Positions 1 to 7,662 of a stretch of DNA of 16,662 nt are shown here, one piece after another. The stretch comes from Nitrospirota bacterium. GTDB lineage: Bacteria > Nitrospirota_A > Leptospirillia > Leptospirillales > Leptospirillaceae. The stretch is from positions 1-16,662 of the forward strand of contig JAJYPO010000026.1 in assembly GCA_021795275.1 (NCBI GenBank). The letters run 5' to 3'. Both the position numbers and the translations under genes were made by a program. The notes beneath the pieces were generated by a model. That model was not told the DNA's origin, ran no database searches, and saw only the letters and a program-made list of their open reading frames with translations. Every line of letters begins with the position of its first letter. Within the stretch, counting starts at the first letter, position 1.

Positions 1-66
1 AGGGGACAGCGGAACCTCCTCGTCGTCGGAATCCTCGACGGAGGGATGCGAATCGGCCTGACTCAA
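1..66 (-). CDS. Possible start of a gene downstream of lysA (partial, runs off the window)
   Basis: A reading frame opens with TTG at 66-64, overlapping the lysA stop codon by four bases (TTGA), and stays open to the window edge. It would encode a peptide beginning MSQADSHPSVEDSDDEEV, acidic and probably disordered. The stop/start overlap copies the GTGA and ATGA junctions seen elsewhere in this operon, which is the main support. The ribosome binding site is weak. No family can be recognised from 22 residues; dapF or dapA often follow lysA in other bacteria, but nothing here identifies either. An alternative is that the next gene starts outside the window and that the AGGAGG-like stretch near 14-20 is only coding sequence. 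Confidence 0.4.
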   Translation of the reverse strand, partial: MSQADSHPSVEDSDDEEVPLSP

Positions 67-1304
67 ATCCGTTCGCCCCGAACGAGGTCCTCGAAGCTCT
101 CCCGATCCCGGATGACACGGTAGGTGTTGCCATCGACGAGAACTTCGGCCGGACGCGGCCGGGCGTTGTAGTTCGATGCCATCGAAAACCCGTAGGCGCC
201 GGCACTCATGACCGCGATCAGGTCGCCTGCGGCGAAATCCGGCATCTCCCGGTCGGTAGCCAGAAAGTCCCCCGTCTCGCAGATCGGCCCCACCAGATCC
301 CCCTTCACCTCCGGCCTTACGCTCCGGAGCACCGGAAGAAGATCATGGTGTGCCCCGTAGAGGGATGGACGCAACAGGTCGTTCATCCCGGCATCCCCGA
401 TGAAAAAAGTCTTGACGGCGGTCTGCTTCCGGTAGAGAACCCGGGTCACGAGGATGCCGGCGTTTCCGACGATCGAGCGTCCGGGCTCGAGGACCAGGGT
501 CACCCCCAGATCGCCCACCCTGGGAAGCACCAGGTCTGCCAGATCCTTCGGGCTCGGGGGCGCCTCGTTCCGGTACCGGATCCCCAGACCGCCTCCCAGA
601 TCGAGATGCGTGACCTTGATGCCAGCCTTCCGGAGCTCTCCGTGGAAGGCCAGGAGGCGTTCGAAAGCGTCCCGGAAGGGCGCGATCTCCGTCAGCTGGG
701 AGCCGATGTGCTGGTGGATCCCGACGATGCGGATACCGGGCAGGGTCGAGGCCCGGCGGTACTCGGCCACCGCCACATCGACGGGAATGCCAAACTTTGA
801 TTTCTTCATGCCTGTCGAAATGTAGGGGTGGGTTTTGGGATCCACGTCGGGATTGACGCGGAGGGCCACCGGGGCCTTCGTCCCCATGCGGACCGCCACG
901 GCGCTGATATGGTCGAGTTCGGCCTGGCTTTCCACGTTGAACATCAGGATGCCTTCTTTCAGGGCGTAGGCGATCTCCTCTTCGGTCTTGCCAACCCCGG
1001 CGAAAACGATTTTGTTTCCAGGGATTCCCGCCTTCCGCGCCCGGAAGAGCTCTCCGCCCGACACCACGTCGATTCCGGCCCCCTCCTGTCCCAGAAGGGA
1101 GAGGATCGCCAGGTTCCCGTTGGCCTTCATCGCGTAGGCGACAAGGGTCGGATGGGCGGAAAAGGCCTCACGATAGGACGAAATCCTCTCGACGAGTGCC
1201 TCCCGGCTATAGATATAGAGTGGCGAGCCTTCCTTCGCGACGATCTCCTCCACCGGAAGGTTTTCCACCATCAGTCTGTCGTTCTCGTAGTGAAATGTGC
1301 TCAA
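63..1304 (-). CDS. lysA: Diaminopimelate decarboxylase
   Basis: LysA removes CO2 from meso-diaminopimelate to give L-lysine, the last step of the DAP pathway, using pyridoxal phosphate in the cytoplasm. The 413 residues match the usual family length. An alanine-racemase-like barrel carries the PLP lysine K60 in AYAMKANGN, then HQHIGSQ (197-203), the phosphate-binding GGGLG (237-241) and EPGRS (273-277). The C-terminal part has CETGDFLA (342-349, catalytic Cys 342) and GAYGFSMASNYN (369-380). All key motifs are intact. The start is TTG at 1304, with GGGAG nine bases upstream; the ATG at 1312 is out of frame and stops at once. It follows the lipoprotein gene after a 171-base gap that may hold its own promoter. 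Confidence 0.96.
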   Translation of the reverse strand: MSTFHYENDRLMVENLPVEEIVAKEGSPLYIYSREALVERISSYREAFSAHPTLVAYAMKANGNLAILSLLGQEGAGIDVVSGGELFRARKAGIPGNKIVFAGVGKTEEEIAYALKEGILMFNVESQAELDHISAVAVRMGTKAPVALRVNPDVDPKTHPYISTGMKKSKFGIPVDVAVAEYRRASTLPGIRIVGIHQHIGSQLTEIAPFRDAFERLLAFHGELRKAGIKVTHLDLGGGLGIRYRNEAPPSPKDLADLVLPRVGDLGVTLVLEPGRSIVGNAGILVTRVLYRKQTAVKTFFIGDAGMNDLLRPSLYGAHHDLLPVLRSVRPEVKGDLVGPICETGDFLATDREMPDFAAGDLIAVMSAGAYGFSMASNYNARPRPAEVLVDGNTYRVIRDRESFEDLVRGERI

Positions 1305-1395
1305 GGCGTCATTCTCCCGAATATTGTGTGGATTTCGATTCCCGCCGGTTCGACGTCCGAAAAGGGGCTCCCCTTACAGGCCCGACGGAATGGTT

Positions 1396-1438
1396 ATCTT
1401 AACACACTCTCACTGCTCCGTTCCCGGTTTCCGTTCCC
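1396..1438 (-). promoter_or_regulatory. Candidate promoter region for lysA with a direct repeat
   Basis: The 171-base gap between the lipoprotein gene and lysA holds, on the minus strand, TAAGAT (1401-1396) as a possible -10 box. Just upstream lie two perfect copies of GGGAACGGA (1438-1430 and 1425-1417), 13 bases apart. No good -35 hexamer is visible; the repeats sit where one would be, as expected of an activator site. No protein is known to bind here and the call rests on pattern alone. The gap also has AAGGGGCTCCCCTT near 1371, too short-looped for a convincing hairpin. Confidence 0.25.
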
Positions 1439-1475
1439 TCCCGGAAGCCCGTGGCAGAGGAAGGCTCCGAAAACG

Positions 1476-1763
1476 CTACTGTCCGTTTTCCCCTTCCGGA
1501 AATCCTCCCTTCGGGACCTCTCCGCTGTCGTCGGGAGAGGAAGATCCTTTCCGTGCGCCGTCTCCGCCGGCGGAGACGCCCGGTCCTCCCTGGCTCTGCC
1601 CCCCGGGAGGGGACGCCTGGGCCGGCTGTTCGGGTGCTGACTCGGGAGGAACCTGGCCGGGCGGGATCGGCTGTCCCTGAATTCCGCAGGCAGAAAGCAA
1701 AAGCAAAAAGGCCCCAAGGGCCAGAGACCGCCCCGCCCTCCCAGGGATCCCCATCGGCCTCAC
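1476..1763 (-). CDS. Small LptM-like outer-membrane lipoprotein upstream of lysA
   Basis: This 95-residue protein has a short basic N-terminus, a hydrophobic stretch (about 14-24) and a lipobox LSAC with the lipidated cysteine at position 26. Directly after it comes CGIQGQPIPP. That resembles the CG-x-x-G-P/Q-L/P opening of LptM (YifL), the lipoprotein that assists LPS transporter assembly and that in many proteobacteria is encoded next to lysA or dapF. The rest is a low-complexity Pro/Gly/Ser tail (about 33-95) with no fold in sight. The start is GTG at 1763, overlapping the argH stop by four bases (GTGA); an in-frame ATG lies three codons later. The lipoprotein call is strong; the LptM assignment depends on the motif and the neighbour and is tentative. 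Confidence 0.72.
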   Translation of the reverse strand: MRPMGIPGRAGRSLALGAFLLLLSACGIQGQPIPPGQVPPESAPEQPAQASPPGGQSQGGPGVSAGGDGARKGSSSPDDSGEVPKGGFPEGENGQ

Positions 1764-3190
1764 CGGGGAAGAGCCGGTCCCGGCTCTGCTCCGAAGAGTG
1801 TGTTCCAGAGGGCATCGACCCGGCGCATCACCGTTTCGGGGGCGGGTCCCCCCACATGGGAACGGCGCTCGACCGAGCCTCGGAGAGACAGAGTGGAGGC
1901 ATACCCCAGGGGAAACCGGTCGAAGAAGGGCTTCAGGTCCGCGTCGGAAAGACTCTCGAGGGAACGCCCCTTCCGTGCCGCTTCGGCCACGATCCGCCCG
2001 ACGATGGCATGGGCCTCCCGGAAGGGAACCCCTTCACGGACGAGATCTTCCGCGATATCCGTCGCGAGGAGTTCCGTTCCTTTCAGGATCTCCGCCACCC
2101 GCTCCTCCACGAATCGCATCCCCTCCACGGCGAGGGTCATCATCTTCAGGCAGGCCCGGGTCGTGTCGAGGGCGTCGAAAAGACGCTCCTTGTCTTCCTG
2201 GAGATCCCGGTTGTAGGAAAGGGGAAGGCCCTTGAGGAGGGTCATCAATGCCCCATAATCGGAAAAGACGCGGCCCGCCTTGCCCCGGACGAGTTCAAGA
2301 ATGTCCGGATTCTTTTTCTGCGGCATCATCGAGGAGCCGGTGAGAAGCCGGTCGGGAAGCCGGATCATGCCGAACTCCCGGGTCGACCAGAGCACCCATT
2401 CCTCGGCCCAGCCCGACAGGTGAACCATCAAAAGCGAGAGGGCGTGGAGGAAATCGGCCACGAAATCCCGATCGCCGACCGCATCGAGGCCGTTCTGGGT
2501 CACTCCGGAAAATCCCAGTTCGGCGGCCACCCCCTCGCGGTCGATCGGCAAGGTCGTCCCGGCCAGGGCCCCCGAACCGAGAGGCGAGAGGTTGGCGCTC
2601 CCGACCACTGCAAGCAGGCGGTCCCTGTCGCGAAGAAAGCGCTCCGCGTAGCTCCCGAAATAATATCCTCCCGAAATAGGCTGGGCCTGCTGGGTGTGGG
2701 TGTAGCCGGGAAGAAGGAGATCCCGGTATTCCCGAGCCCGGAGAAGAATCTGCCTGAGGAGCCCCTCGACGGAGACGGCCATCTCCCCGGCCTCCCGCCG
2801 TACGAAGAGCCGGAGGTCGAGGGCCACCTGGTCGTTCCGGCTCCGGGCCGTGTGTATCTTTAGACCGGCCGGACCGGCGTGGTGGACCAGGCGCTTCTCC
2901 ACATGCATGTGGACATCCTCCCACTCGATCCGGACAGGAAATGTTCCTCCGGCGAATTCCTCCGCCACCTTGTCGAGCCCCGTCAGGATCTGTCTCTCCT
3001 CCTCCCCGGACAGGAGGCCGATCCGCCGGAGCATGCGGGCGTGGGCCCGGGACCCTTCGATATCTTCCTTCCAGAGCCTCCTGTCGAAGGAGATCGACTC
3101 GGTGAAGGCCTCTACATCCCGATCAGTCGGCTCCGAGAAGCGGCCGCCCCAGGGCTTTCCGGACTGCGCGCCCGACTCTTCTCCGGTCAC
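1760..3190 (-). CDS. argH: Argininosuccinate lyase
   Basis: ArgH splits argininosuccinate into arginine and fumarate, the last step of arginine synthesis, as a cytoplasmic homotetramer of the fumarase/aspartase superfamily. The 476 residues include the substrate-binding TARSRNDQVA (114-123), PGYTHTQQAQP (161-171, with the catalytic-region His) and the superfamily signature GSSMMPQKKNPD (285-296) that carries the catalytic serine loop. The THTQQAQP variant differs slightly from the more usual THLQRAQP, but the essential residues are present. The start is GTG at 3190, sharing four bases with the argG stop, so translation is probably coupled. A 470-codon open frame on the opposite strand is a by-product of GC-rich codon use. 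Confidence 0.97.
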   Translation of the reverse strand: MTGEESGAQSGKPWGGRFSEPTDRDVEAFTESISFDRRLWKEDIEGSRAHARMLRRIGLLSGEEERQILTGLDKVAEEFAGGTFPVRIEWEDVHMHVEKRLVHHAGPAGLKIHTARSRNDQVALDLRLFVRREAGEMAVSVEGLLRQILLRAREYRDLLLPGYTHTQQAQPISGGYYFGSYAERFLRDRDRLLAVVGSANLSPLGSGALAGTTLPIDREGVAAELGFSGVTQNGLDAVGDRDFVADFLHALSLLMVHLSGWAEEWVLWSTREFGMIRLPDRLLTGSSMMPQKKNPDILELVRGKAGRVFSDYGALMTLLKGLPLSYNRDLQEDKERLFDALDTTRACLKMMTLAVEGMRFVEERVAEILKGTELLATDIAEDLVREGVPFREAHAIVGRIVAEAARKGRSLESLSDADLKPFFDRFPLGYASTLSLRGSVERRSHVGGPAPETVMRRVDALWNTLFGAEPGPALPR

Positions 3191-4419
3191 AGGGAGGTCC
3201 CTTCCTGGTCGGAAAAAAGCTTGAGCCGAAGAGCCTGGATCCGGATGAAGCCATCCGCATCGGCCTGTCGATAGACGCTGTCCGTCTCGAAGGTCGCCAG
3301 ATCCTTTCGGTACAGGGAATACGGAGAACGCCGTCCCAGAACACGGATCCCGCCCTTGAAGAGCAGGAGCCGGACATCCCCTGTCACCCGGTGCTGCGTG
3401 GAGGCGATGAGGTCGGCCAGAGCCAGCCGTTCCGGAGAAAACCAGAAGCCGTTGTAAATCATGCGGGCGTATTGCGGCATGAACTGGGCCTTCATGGAGA
3501 GGAGCTCGCGGTCGAGCGTCAGTGTCTCGAGAGCCCGGTGGGCGGCGTGGAGAAGAGTCCCTCCGGGGGTTTCGTAAACTCCGCGGGACTTCATGCCCAC
3601 GAAGCGGCTCTCCACGAGGTCGATCCGTCCGATTCCGTGGATGGCCCCGAGGCTGTTTGCCTTCTCCATGAGGTCGAGGGGAGAGAGGAGCGCCCCATTG
3701 ATTGCGATCGGGAGTCCTTTTTCGAAGGAGACCGTCACCTCTTCAGGCTCGCCGGGCGCGGTCAGGGGATTCCGGGTCAGCTGGAAGATCTCTTCCGGCG
3801 GTGCCGCCCAGGGATCCTCGAGGATCCCGCCCTCGTAACTCGTGTGAAAGAGGTTCCGGTCGACGCTGTAGGGCTTCTCCAGGGTGGCCGTCACGGGAAT
3901 GTGGTGTTTCTTCGAATAGTTGATAAGCTCGGAACGGCTGGTGAAGCTCCAGAGCCTCCAGGGAGCGAGGATCCGGATCCGGGGATTGAAGTAGTAGTAG
4001 GCGAGTTCGAAGCGGACCTGGTCGTTTCCTTTCCCGGTCGCCCCGTGGGCGACCGCATCGGCGCCCTTCTCCCGGGCGATCTCCATCTGGACCTTGGCGA
4101 TCAGAGGACGGGCGATCGAGGTTCCCAGCAGATAGCCGTCCTCGTAAACAGCCCCCGCCTGGATCATCGGAAAAAGATAGTCCCGGACAAAGGTCTCCCG
4201 AAGGTCGACCACGACCACGTCTGAGGCCCCGCTTTTCCTGGCCTTCTCCGCCACTGCGTCGAGGTCCTCCCCCTGGCCCAGGTCGGCGCAGTAGCAGATC
4301 ACCTCGCACCCATAGGTCTCCTTGAGCCAGACGATCGCCACCGAGGTGTCGAGCCCGCCCGAATAGGCCAGGACCACCCGGGACGGGCGGTCGGATCCGT
4401 CGTTCTTCTTCTGTTCCAT
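3187..4419 (-). CDS. argG: Argininosuccinate synthase
   Basis: ArgG joins citrulline and aspartate with ATP to give argininosuccinate in the cytoplasm. The 410 residues match the type I enzyme in length. The N-type ATP pyrophosphatase loop AYSGGLDTS lies at 18-26, and HGATGKGNDQVRFE, the citrulline/aspartate-binding stretch, at 125-138. The start is ATG at 4419. It sits three bases after the argF stop, in the string TAGGAGATG, where the stop codon itself forms part of the Shine-Dalgarno sequence. It overlaps argH by four bases. Its order between argF and argH follows the order of the reactions. Confidence 0.97.
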   Translation of the reverse strand: MEQKKNDGSDRPSRVVLAYSGGLDTSVAIVWLKETYGCEVICYCADLGQGEDLDAVAEKARKSGASDVVVVDLRETFVRDYLFPMIQAGAVYEDGYLLGTSIARPLIAKVQMEIAREKGADAVAHGATGKGNDQVRFELAYYYFNPRIRILAPWRLWSFTSRSELINYSKKHHIPVTATLEKPYSVDRNLFHTSYEGGILEDPWAAPPEEIFQLTRNPLTAPGEPEEVTVSFEKGLPIAINGALLSPLDLMEKANSLGAIHGIGRIDLVESRFVGMKSRGVYETPGGTLLHAAHRALETLTLDRELLSMKAQFMPQYARMIYNGFWFSPERLALADLIASTQHRVTGDVRLLLFKGGIRVLGRRSPYSLYRKDLATFETDSVYRQADADGFIRIQALRLKLFSDQEGTSL

Positions 4420-4422
4420 CTC

Positions 4423-5355
4423 CTACTGCTCCCTTCCCAAGCAAAACATCATGATCGCCTTCTGCAGCGGAAGCCGGGCGGCCGCCTGCTCGAAGACCCG
4501 CGAGCGTGGTCCATCGATGACCTCCGCCGTAATTTCCTTTCCCCGATAGGCCGGCAGGCAATGCATGACGATGGCCCCCGGATCGGCCACCGCAAGCAGA
4601 CTCCGGTCGATGCAGTACCCGCGGAATGCTTTTTCCCGTATGGCGGACTCCGCCTCCTGTCCCATGCTCGTCCAGACATCGGTATAGAGAACCTGCGCGC
4701 CCCGGGCAGCTTCCTGAGGGTCCGGCAGCGTCCGGACGCTGCCTCCCGCCCCGCATGCGATCCGGTTGAGGGCGGCCACCTCGGATTCCGGAAGCTGGTA
4801 ATCCTGCGGGGAAGCCAGGACCAGGTTCACGCCCAGGAGGGCCGCCCCTTCGGCCAGGGACCGGGCCATGTTGTTTCCGTCTCCCACATAGGTTACCCGC
4901 AGTCCCAAAAGAGTTCCGAAGACCTTTTCCATGTAATAGAAGTCGGAAAGGGCCTGACATGGATGGTGGCCATCGGTCAGGCCATTGACCACCGGTATTC
5001 CGGCTGCTGCGGAAAATGCCTCGATCCGTTCGTGGCCAAAGGTCCGGATGACCAGCATGTCGAGGTAGGCGCTCACGACGCGGGCGGTATCCTCGATCGT
5101 TTCCCCCCGGGCCAGCTGGATGTCGCCCCCCAGAAAGAGGCTTCCCCCGCCAAGCTGGCGGATCCCTGCCTCGAAAGAAAGCCGGGTCCGCGTCGAGCTT
5201 TTTTCAAATAGAAGTCCGACGGTCTTCCATGCGAGCGGCGTCCGGAATGCCTCCGGCTCGGCGTCGATGCGTCCGGCCAGCTCCATGATGGAGCGAAGCT
5301 CGCGGGGAGTCCTCTCGATGAGAGTCAGGAAGGAGCGGTGCGGGCTTTTTTTCAA
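4423..5355 (-). CDS. argF: Ornithine carbamoyltransferase
   Basis: ArgF makes citrulline from ornithine and carbamoyl phosphate in the cytoplasm. The 310 residues show the carbamoyl-phosphate motif EKSSTRTR (51-58), HPCQALSD (131-138), DVWTSMGQE (226-234) and the ornithine-side HCLPAYRG (265-272). That combination separates it from aspartate carbamoyltransferase. The start is TTG at 5355: GGAGG lies nine bases upstream, and the frame has no ATG or GTG nearby. The gene begins only two bases after the argD stop. All active-site motifs are intact. Confidence 0.96.
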   Translation of the reverse strand: MKKSPHRSFLTLIERTPRELRSIMELAGRIDAEPEAFRTPLAWKTVGLLFEKSSTRTRLSFEAGIRQLGGGSLFLGGDIQLARGETIEDTARVVSAYLDMLVIRTFGHERIEAFSAAAGIPVVNGLTDGHHPCQALSDFYYMEKVFGTLLGLRVTYVGDGNNMARSLAEGAALLGVNLVLASPQDYQLPESEVAALNRIACGAGGSVRTLPDPQEAARGAQVLYTDVWTSMGQEAESAIREKAFRGYCIDRSLLAVADPGAIVMHCLPAYRGKEITAEVIDGPRSRVFEQAAARLPLQKAIMMFCLGREQ

Positions 5356-5357
5356 AA

Positions 5358-6596
5358 TCAGGATCCTCCGGGATTTCCCATGGACGCAAAGACACGGTCC
5401 GCGGACTTGATGAAGGTGGCGATCTCCTCAAGGGAGAGGTTTACGGGGGGAAGCAGCCGGATCACTTCGGGCCCCGTGGCGTTGACGAGAACCTTTTCCT
5501 TGAGGAAGCGATCCTTGACCTCCACCGCCCTTCCGGGAAGAACGAGACCGATCATCATTCCTTTTCCCCGTATCTCGCGAATCCACTCGGGATAGAGTTC
5601 CCTGAGCGAGGACAGCTCCTCCCAGAGGGTATCGGCGATCCTCTGTCCCCCGTCCGGGAGATACCCTTCCTCGAAGAGGGCTTCGAGAACGGCCAGGCCC
5701 GCGGCGCATGACAAGGGGTTGCCTCCGAATGTCGAGCCATGGGAGCCGGGGGGAAGACATTCGGCCAGATGTGAGGTCGTCAGCAGGGCTCCAAGTGGAA
5801 GGCCTCCCCCCAGGGCTTTTGCAGAAAGGAGAATGTCCGGCACCACGTCGAAGGATTCGTAGGCGAAAAGGGTCCCTGTCCTACCGATTCCGGTCTGGAT
5901 TTCGTCGAAAACGAGAAGGATGTCCCGCTCTCGCGTGAACCGTCTCAGCTCCCTTAAAAATCCTGGATCGGCGGGAAGGACTCCCCCCTCCCCCTGGACA
6001 GGCTCCACGAAAATGGCCACCGTCTCGGGGGTCACCTTGCTGACGACCCCCTCGAAATCATTGAAGGGAGCCCAGTCGAAACCGCTTGGGAGAGGACCGA
6101 TTCCTTCCCTGATTTTTTTCTGGCCCGTCAGGGTCAGAGCTCCCAGGGTCCGGCCATGGAAGCTTCCTTCGAGCCCCAGAAGGGCGTACCGTCCGGTCCG
6201 GTCTCCGTAGCGTCTTGCGAGCTTGATCGCCGCCTCCACGGTTTCCGTCCCCGAGTTTGAGAAAAAAACCCTGTCGGCAAAGGTTTCCCTGACGAGTAAC
6301 TCCGCCAGAAGGATCTGGGGTTCGTGATAATAGAGATTGGAGGTGTGTAACAGGCGCTGGGCCTGTTTCTGGACGGCAACCGTCACCCGGGGGTGACAGT
6401 GTCCGAGGACGTGGATCGCCACTCCTCCCAGAAAGTCGAGATAGGGGCTTCCCTCCACATCATAGAGCCAGGACCCTCTCCCTTTCCGGAAGACCAGGTC
6501 CTCCCGACGAACATTCCCCACAAGAACCCGGCTTCCTCGGACCGCCCACTCGGCATTGGAAACCGTTGACGGATGGGATCCCTCGTCATGCTTCAC
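5358..6596 (-). CDS. argD: Acetylornithine aminotransferase
   Basis: ArgD is a class III PLP aminotransferase that makes N-acetylornithine from N-acetylglutamate semialdehyde. Members of the family often also act as succinyl-DAP aminotransferase in lysine synthesis, which would suit the nearby lysA. The 412 residues show SNSGTE (113-118), FDEIQTGIGRTG (230-241) and SAKALGGGLPLGA (258-270), with the Schiff-base lysine at K260. The start is GTG at 6596, preceded at short distance by GGGGAGGGA. It follows the potassium-channel gene by 21 bases and precedes argF by two. Ornithine aminotransferase is the main alternative; the arg context argues for ArgD. Confidence 0.94.
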   Translation of the reverse strand: MKHDEGSHPSTVSNAEWAVRGSRVLVGNVRREDLVFRKGRGSWLYDVEGSPYLDFLGGVAIHVLGHCHPRVTVAVQKQAQRLLHTSNLYYHEPQILLAELLVRETFADRVFFSNSGTETVEAAIKLARRYGDRTGRYALLGLEGSFHGRTLGALTLTGQKKIREGIGPLPSGFDWAPFNDFEGVVSKVTPETVAIFVEPVQGEGGVLPADPGFLRELRRFTRERDILLVFDEIQTGIGRTGTLFAYESFDVVPDILLSAKALGGGLPLGALLTTSHLAECLPPGSHGSTFGGNPLSCAAGLAVLEALFEEGYLPDGGQRIADTLWEELSSLRELYPEWIREIRGKGMMIGLVLPGRAVEVKDRFLKEKVLVNATGPEVIRLLPPVNLSLEEIATFIKSADRVFASMGNPGGS

Positions 6597-6617
6597 CGCT
6601 TCCCTCCCCTTTCCGGA

Positions 6618-7643
6618 TCACGACAGGACCCTGGGTTCACGATTTCCCGCCATCACCTCCCTGATCCGGTCGAACTCCTCCCGGGAGCCGATCAGGACAA
6701 TCTGGTCGAGCGCCCTCAGGACGCTCTGGGCTGTCGGAAGGACAAAGGTTTTCCCCCCGACCGGGCGTATGGCGATAATGTGGGAGCGGAAACCGAACTT
6801 TTTGCCAATTTCGGCGATAGAAAGGTCGCAGAACGGTGACATCTCTGGAACCACAAGCTCCTCGAAGGTCAGCCCCATCCCGTCACGGGTCGTCACGATA
6901 TCCATCACATCGAGAAGGGTCGGCTGGGTCAGGGCCATGACCATCCGGCTGCTCCCGAGAATGAAGGGGGAGACGACCTTGTTGGCCCCCGCCTTCAGGA
7001 GCTTGGCCTCTGTCCGGGAGTCGTTGGCCATGGCGATGATCGTGAGCCCAGGATGATCGATCCGGCTGCTCATCACGATATAGGCCGCATCCGCGACCCG
7101 CGTCGACAGGGTCACCAGCAACGCCTGCGCCCGGTCGATCCCCGCCCTGCCGAGAACTCCTTCCTCGGTGGCGTTTCCCATGACGGCCAGGAACTTCCTG
7201 GCGACGGCCTCCTTGACAAGATCGGAATTCTCCTCCACCACCACGAAAGGGATCCCTCTCTCGGCCAAGGAGACGGCAGTCAGTGTGCCAATCCGCCCGA
7301 ACCCGCAAACCACCACATGATTCTCAAGCTTATCGATCATCCTCTCCATCTTGCGGCCTCCCCAGAAATGCTGCAGATGCCCTTCGAGGATCATTTCGGA
7401 CAGAGTGGCGATGGCATACCCCAAGGTGCCCACCCCCACGATGATAAGGGCCATCGTAAAAAACAGTCCAGCCCTGTCCAGGGGATGAACTGTCTGGTAC
7501 CCGACGGTCGACAGGGTGATCACCGTCATGAAAAGGGAATCGACCCAGCCCCATCCCTCGATTTCCCTGTAGCCGAGCGTCCCTCCTCCGGTCAGAAGAA
7601 AAATCAGGAGAAGAGAAAGGCGGAATCTCTGGATGGGCGTCAC
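6618..7643 (-). CDS. Two-helix potassium channel protein with cytosolic RCK (TrkA-N/TrkA-C) domain
   Basis: The N-terminus has two membrane helices (about 7-26 and 60-85) flanking a pore loop with the filter sequence LSTVGYQT (44-51). The cytosolic part is a Rossmann RCK domain with VVCGFGRIG (111-119) and an acidic residue ending the second strand (E137), then a TrkA-C domain near 255-335. This is the MthK-like layout for ligand-gated K+ flux in the inner membrane. The filter reads TVGYQ where the classic form is TVGYG(D). An open frame goes back to TTG at 7697, inside the upstream transporter gene. I prefer GTG at 7643, which has GGAAAGG five bases upstream and leaves a clean 19-base gap. 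Length is then 341 residues. Confidence 0.88.
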   Translation of the reverse strand: MTPIQRFRLSLLLIFLLTGGGTLGYREIEGWGWVDSLFMTVITLSTVGYQTVHPLDRAGLFFTMALIIVGVGTLGYAIATLSEMILEGHLQHFWGGRKMERMIDKLENHVVVCGFGRIGTLTAVSLAERGIPFVVVEENSDLVKEAVARKFLAVMGNATEEGVLGRAGIDRAQALLVTLSTRVADAAYIVMSSRIDHPGLTIIAMANDSRTEAKLLKAGANKVVSPFILGSSRMVMALTQPTLLDVMDIVTTRDGMGLTFEELVVPEMSPFCDLSIAEIGKKFGFRSHIIAIRPVGGKTFVLPTAQSVLRALDQIVLIGSREEFDRIREVMAGNREPRVLS

Positions 7644-7662
7644 AGGGACCTTTCCGGATGTC

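Noticed and set aside
1394..1815. Alternative minus-strand frames of 107 and 138 codons across the lipoprotein gene
   Set aside because: The lipoprotein frame has a signal peptide, lipobox and coupled start; the others are Arg-rich shadows.
1451..2863. 470-codon plus-strand open frame opposite argH
   Set aside because: Mirrors argH codons in a GC-rich genome; the translation is rich in Arg, Gly, Pro and His with no domain, and argH has all its motifs.
3743..4960. 405-codon minus-strand frame across the argF/argG junction
   Set aside because: Out-of-frame reading of two intact enzymes; composition is Arg/Gly/Pro-rich and carries no motif.
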